Part shown: positions 62,616 through 64,000 of the stretch, one piece after another
Position numbering within the stretch: the first letter of the stretch is position 1
Layout: each line of letters starts with the position of its first letter
NCBI GenBank assembly: GCA_902609415.1
Contig: CACLRR010000002.1
Location: forward strand, 42,446-106,445
Direction: 5' to 3'
DNA: 64,000 bases
Source of the DNA: an uncultured Chlamydiae bacterium
Lineage (GTDB): Bacteria > Chlamydiota > Chlamydiia > Chlamydiales > CACLRR01
Position numbers and translations under genes: made by a program
Notes under the pieces: generated by a model
Databases searched by the model: none
What the model was told of the DNA's origin: nothing
What the model saw: the letters and a program-made list of their open reading frames with translations, nothing else

Positions 62616-63758
62616 ATGAAGAAATCAATAGCAATACTGGGTGCGACAGGGTCAATCGGTAGACAGACACTGAATGTAGTTCGTAATCTTGGAAAAGATA
62701 CCTATCGCGTGAAAGTGATGGTGATTAAGGAAAATATCGATCTTCTGGAGCCGCTTGTTAATGAGTTTAATCCTGAACTTATAGCTATTGCTGATAAAGA
62801 AAAGGCGCTTGAGTTTCAAAAGAGAATGCCGCATGCGAAAGTGGTAGCTGGAAAAGAGGGATTGAACATTGCATCTGCGTATGACGGAGTAGATGTGGTT
62901 GTGAGTGCTCTTGTGGGGATTGCAGGCCTGGTGCCAACAGTTAAGGCTATTGAGGCTAAGAAGGATATTCTCCTAGCAAACAAGGAGGTCCTAGTTGTTG
63001 CCGGAAAGCTGGTGATGGATTTAGCAAAGAAGCATGGAGTAAGGATCCTTCCAGTAGATAGTGAACATAATGCAATTTTTCAGTGTCTAGAAGGAGAGAA
63101 GCGGGAGTTTGTAAAGCATCTTACTCTTACTGCATCAGGGGGACCCTTTCGATCATTACCTAAAGATGATTTAAAAAATATTACCATTGATGATGCCCTA
63201 AAGCATCCTACGTGGAAGATGGGTAAGAAGGTGAGCATTGATTGTTCAACCCTGATGAATAAAGGGTTTGAAGTGATAGAAGCGCACCATTTATTTGATT
63301 TTCCCATTGATAGGATCAAGGTGCTTATTCATCCGCAGAGCCTTGTGCACGGGTTAGTTGAGATGATCGATGGATCGATAAAGATGCATATGTCAATGAA
63401 TTCTATGGAGCTTCCGATTCAGCATGCTCTTTTGTATCCAGAAAGATCTATGAATAGTATAAGACCACTTAATTTGGCTCAGATGAAAGAGCTTACTTTT
63501 AGTGATCCCGATAGGAAGAAATTTCCTTGTTTAGATCTTGCTTATGAAGCGACAAAAGAGGGTGGAACCTCGCCTTGTTTTTTAAATGCAGCGAATGAGA
63601 CACTAGTAAATAGATTTTTAGATCAAACCATTTCTTGGATAGAGATAAGTACTAAACTGCAGGATATGATGCAGAAATATAGACCTATTTCAGTTAGATC
63701 GATCGATGATCTACTAGAAGTAGATAAAGAAGCTATTAGTAGGGCAACTGAAGTTTAA
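62616..63758 (+). CDS. dxr: 1-deoxy-D-xylulose 5-phosphate reductoisomerase
   Basis: Dxr makes 2-C-methyl-D-erythritol 4-phosphate in the non-mevalonate isoprenoid pathway. 380 residues. NADPH motif AILGATGSIGRQTLNVV at the N-terminus, LANKEVLVVAG, the metal-binding PVDSEHNAIFQCLEG with Asp and Glu, and the SGGPFRSLP loop are all intact. It is followed by rseP, as in C. trachomatis. No good promoter hexamers are visible upstream. Confidence 0.97.
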   Translation: MKKSIAILGATGSIGRQTLNVVRNLGKDTYRVKVMVIKENIDLLEPLVNEFNPELIAIADKEKALEFQKRMPHAKVVAGKEGLNIASAYDGVDVVVSALVGIAGLVPTVKAIEAKKDILLANKEVLVVAGKLVMDLAKKHGVRILPVDSEHNAIFQCLEGEKREFVKHLTLTASGGPFRSLPKDDLKNITIDDALKHPTWKMGKKVSIDCSTLMNKGFEVIEAHHLFDFPIDRIKVLIHPQSLVHGLVEMIDGSIKMHMSMNSMELPIQHALLYPERSMNSIRPLNLAQMKELTFSDPDRKKFPCLDLAYEATKEGGTSPCFLNAANETLVNRFLDQTISWIEISTKLQDMMQKYRPISVRSIDDLLEVDKEAISRATEV

Positions 63759-63769
63759 AGAGGATAATA

Positions 63770-64000
63770 ATGGATCTGTTGTATTTTTTATTGGCGGCGT
63801 TGGGGCTTGGTTTTTTAATTTTCATTCACGAATTGGGTCATTATATAATGGCAAGAAAAGTGGGAATGAAGGTTGAGGTCTTTAGTATTGGATTTGGAAG
63901 GCCAATAAAAACATTCATTTTTCAGGGTGTCCAGTGGCAGGTCTGTTATCTAATTCTTGGTGGTTATGTAAAGATTGCAGGAATGGATGGACAAGATGAG
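63770..64000 (+). CDS. rseP: Site-2 zinc metalloprotease RseP, N-terminal part (cut by window edge)
   Basis: RseP is an intramembrane protease of the site-2 family. The visible 77 residues include the first helix with the zinc site FLIFIHELGHYIMARKVGM (HExxH) and the conserved FSIGFGRPI and LGGYVKIAGMDG, which mark the membrane re-entrant region. AAAGAGG lies before the ATG, 11 nt after dxr. The rest continues beyond the window. Confidence 0.95.
   Translation, partial: MDLLYFLLAALGLGFLIFIHELGHYIMARKVGMKVEVFSIGFGRPIKTFIFQGVQWQVCYLILGGYVKIAGMDGQDE

Overview
The window is a stretch of chromosome from a member of the Chlamydiota, most likely an environmental ('chlamydia-like') lineage rather than Chlamydia itself. 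The evidence is gene content and order. From memory of Chlamydia trachomatis, several blocks are collinear: rnc-radA-hemC; sodA-accD-dut-ptsN-ptsN; clpC, lplA, gcvH and nqrE-D-C-B; dnaA2 with its two small neighbours, then mraZ/rsmH/ftsL-like/ftsI/murE/amiA; and gnd-lepA-ATP/ADP translocase-small gene-ytgABCD-dxr-rseP. The ATP/ADP translocase, the YtgC permease-repressor fusion, a second DnaA, Na+-NQR and an inclusion-membrane-type protein all point to an obligate intracellular chlamydia. The DNA is AT-rich and densely packed, with many 1-4 nt overlaps. Family-level placement cannot be made from sequence reading alone.

Layout. 1-3.6 kb: transketolase end, hemE, hemG and a secreted unknown. 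3.6-11.7 kb: mostly minus strand, with a small Cys-rich protein, DUF2177, MFS, M3 peptidase, BioD, a divergent BioF-like protein, an unknown and DapL; a HIT protein lies on plus. 11.8-16.6 kb: rnc, radA, a tandem fluoride-channel pair, hemC, a Bax-inhibitor-like protein and a frameshifted hemD. 16.6-24 kb: sodA, pepA, a degenerate copy of the accD 5' end, accD, dut, two PTS IIA genes and clpC. 24-31.4 kb: lplA, an archaeal/eukaryotic-type proS, an Inc-like protein followed by a paralogue remnant, a PpiD/SurA-like protein, a CBM9-like protein and gcvH. 31.4-35 kb: nqrEDCB. 35-45 kb: a 1613-residue AsmA/TamB-like protein, a ComF-like protein, a DMT permease, dnaA2, a TPR protein, an unknown, a methyltransferase and a decayed zinc-ribbon gene. 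45.4-51.4 kb: the division and cell-wall cluster, then tRNA-Arg(CCU). 51.5-64 kb: gnd, a DMT pseudogene, lepA, the nucleotide translocase, a small conserved gene, the ytg metal-uptake operon, a tiny Cys-rich ORF, dxr and the start of rseP.

How the genes fit together. Heme synthesis is represented by hemC, hemD, hemE and hemG. HemC stops before the usual cofactor-cysteine domain and hemD is frameshifted, so the pathway is altered, decaying or partly mis-sequenced here. Septal wall synthesis is represented by mraZ, rsmH, an FtsL-like protein, ftsI, murE and amiA. Energy is handled by Na+-NQR and nucleotide parasitism. Metal uptake with built-in repression is encoded by ytgABCD.

The main points for a second look are these. 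rsmH is broken at a T9 tract, and there are other single-base frame breaks. Two adjacent-region genes, radA and hemC, appear to start at AUU with well-placed Shine-Dalgarno sequences. A CrcB pair has an asymmetric pore motif. There is a partial tandem duplication of accD. An Inc-like family has a remnant copy. MraZ-type repeats sit at the mraZ promoter. There are candidate operators around the ytg promoter. No CRISPR array, prophage, insertion sequence or clearly new multi-gene system was found.
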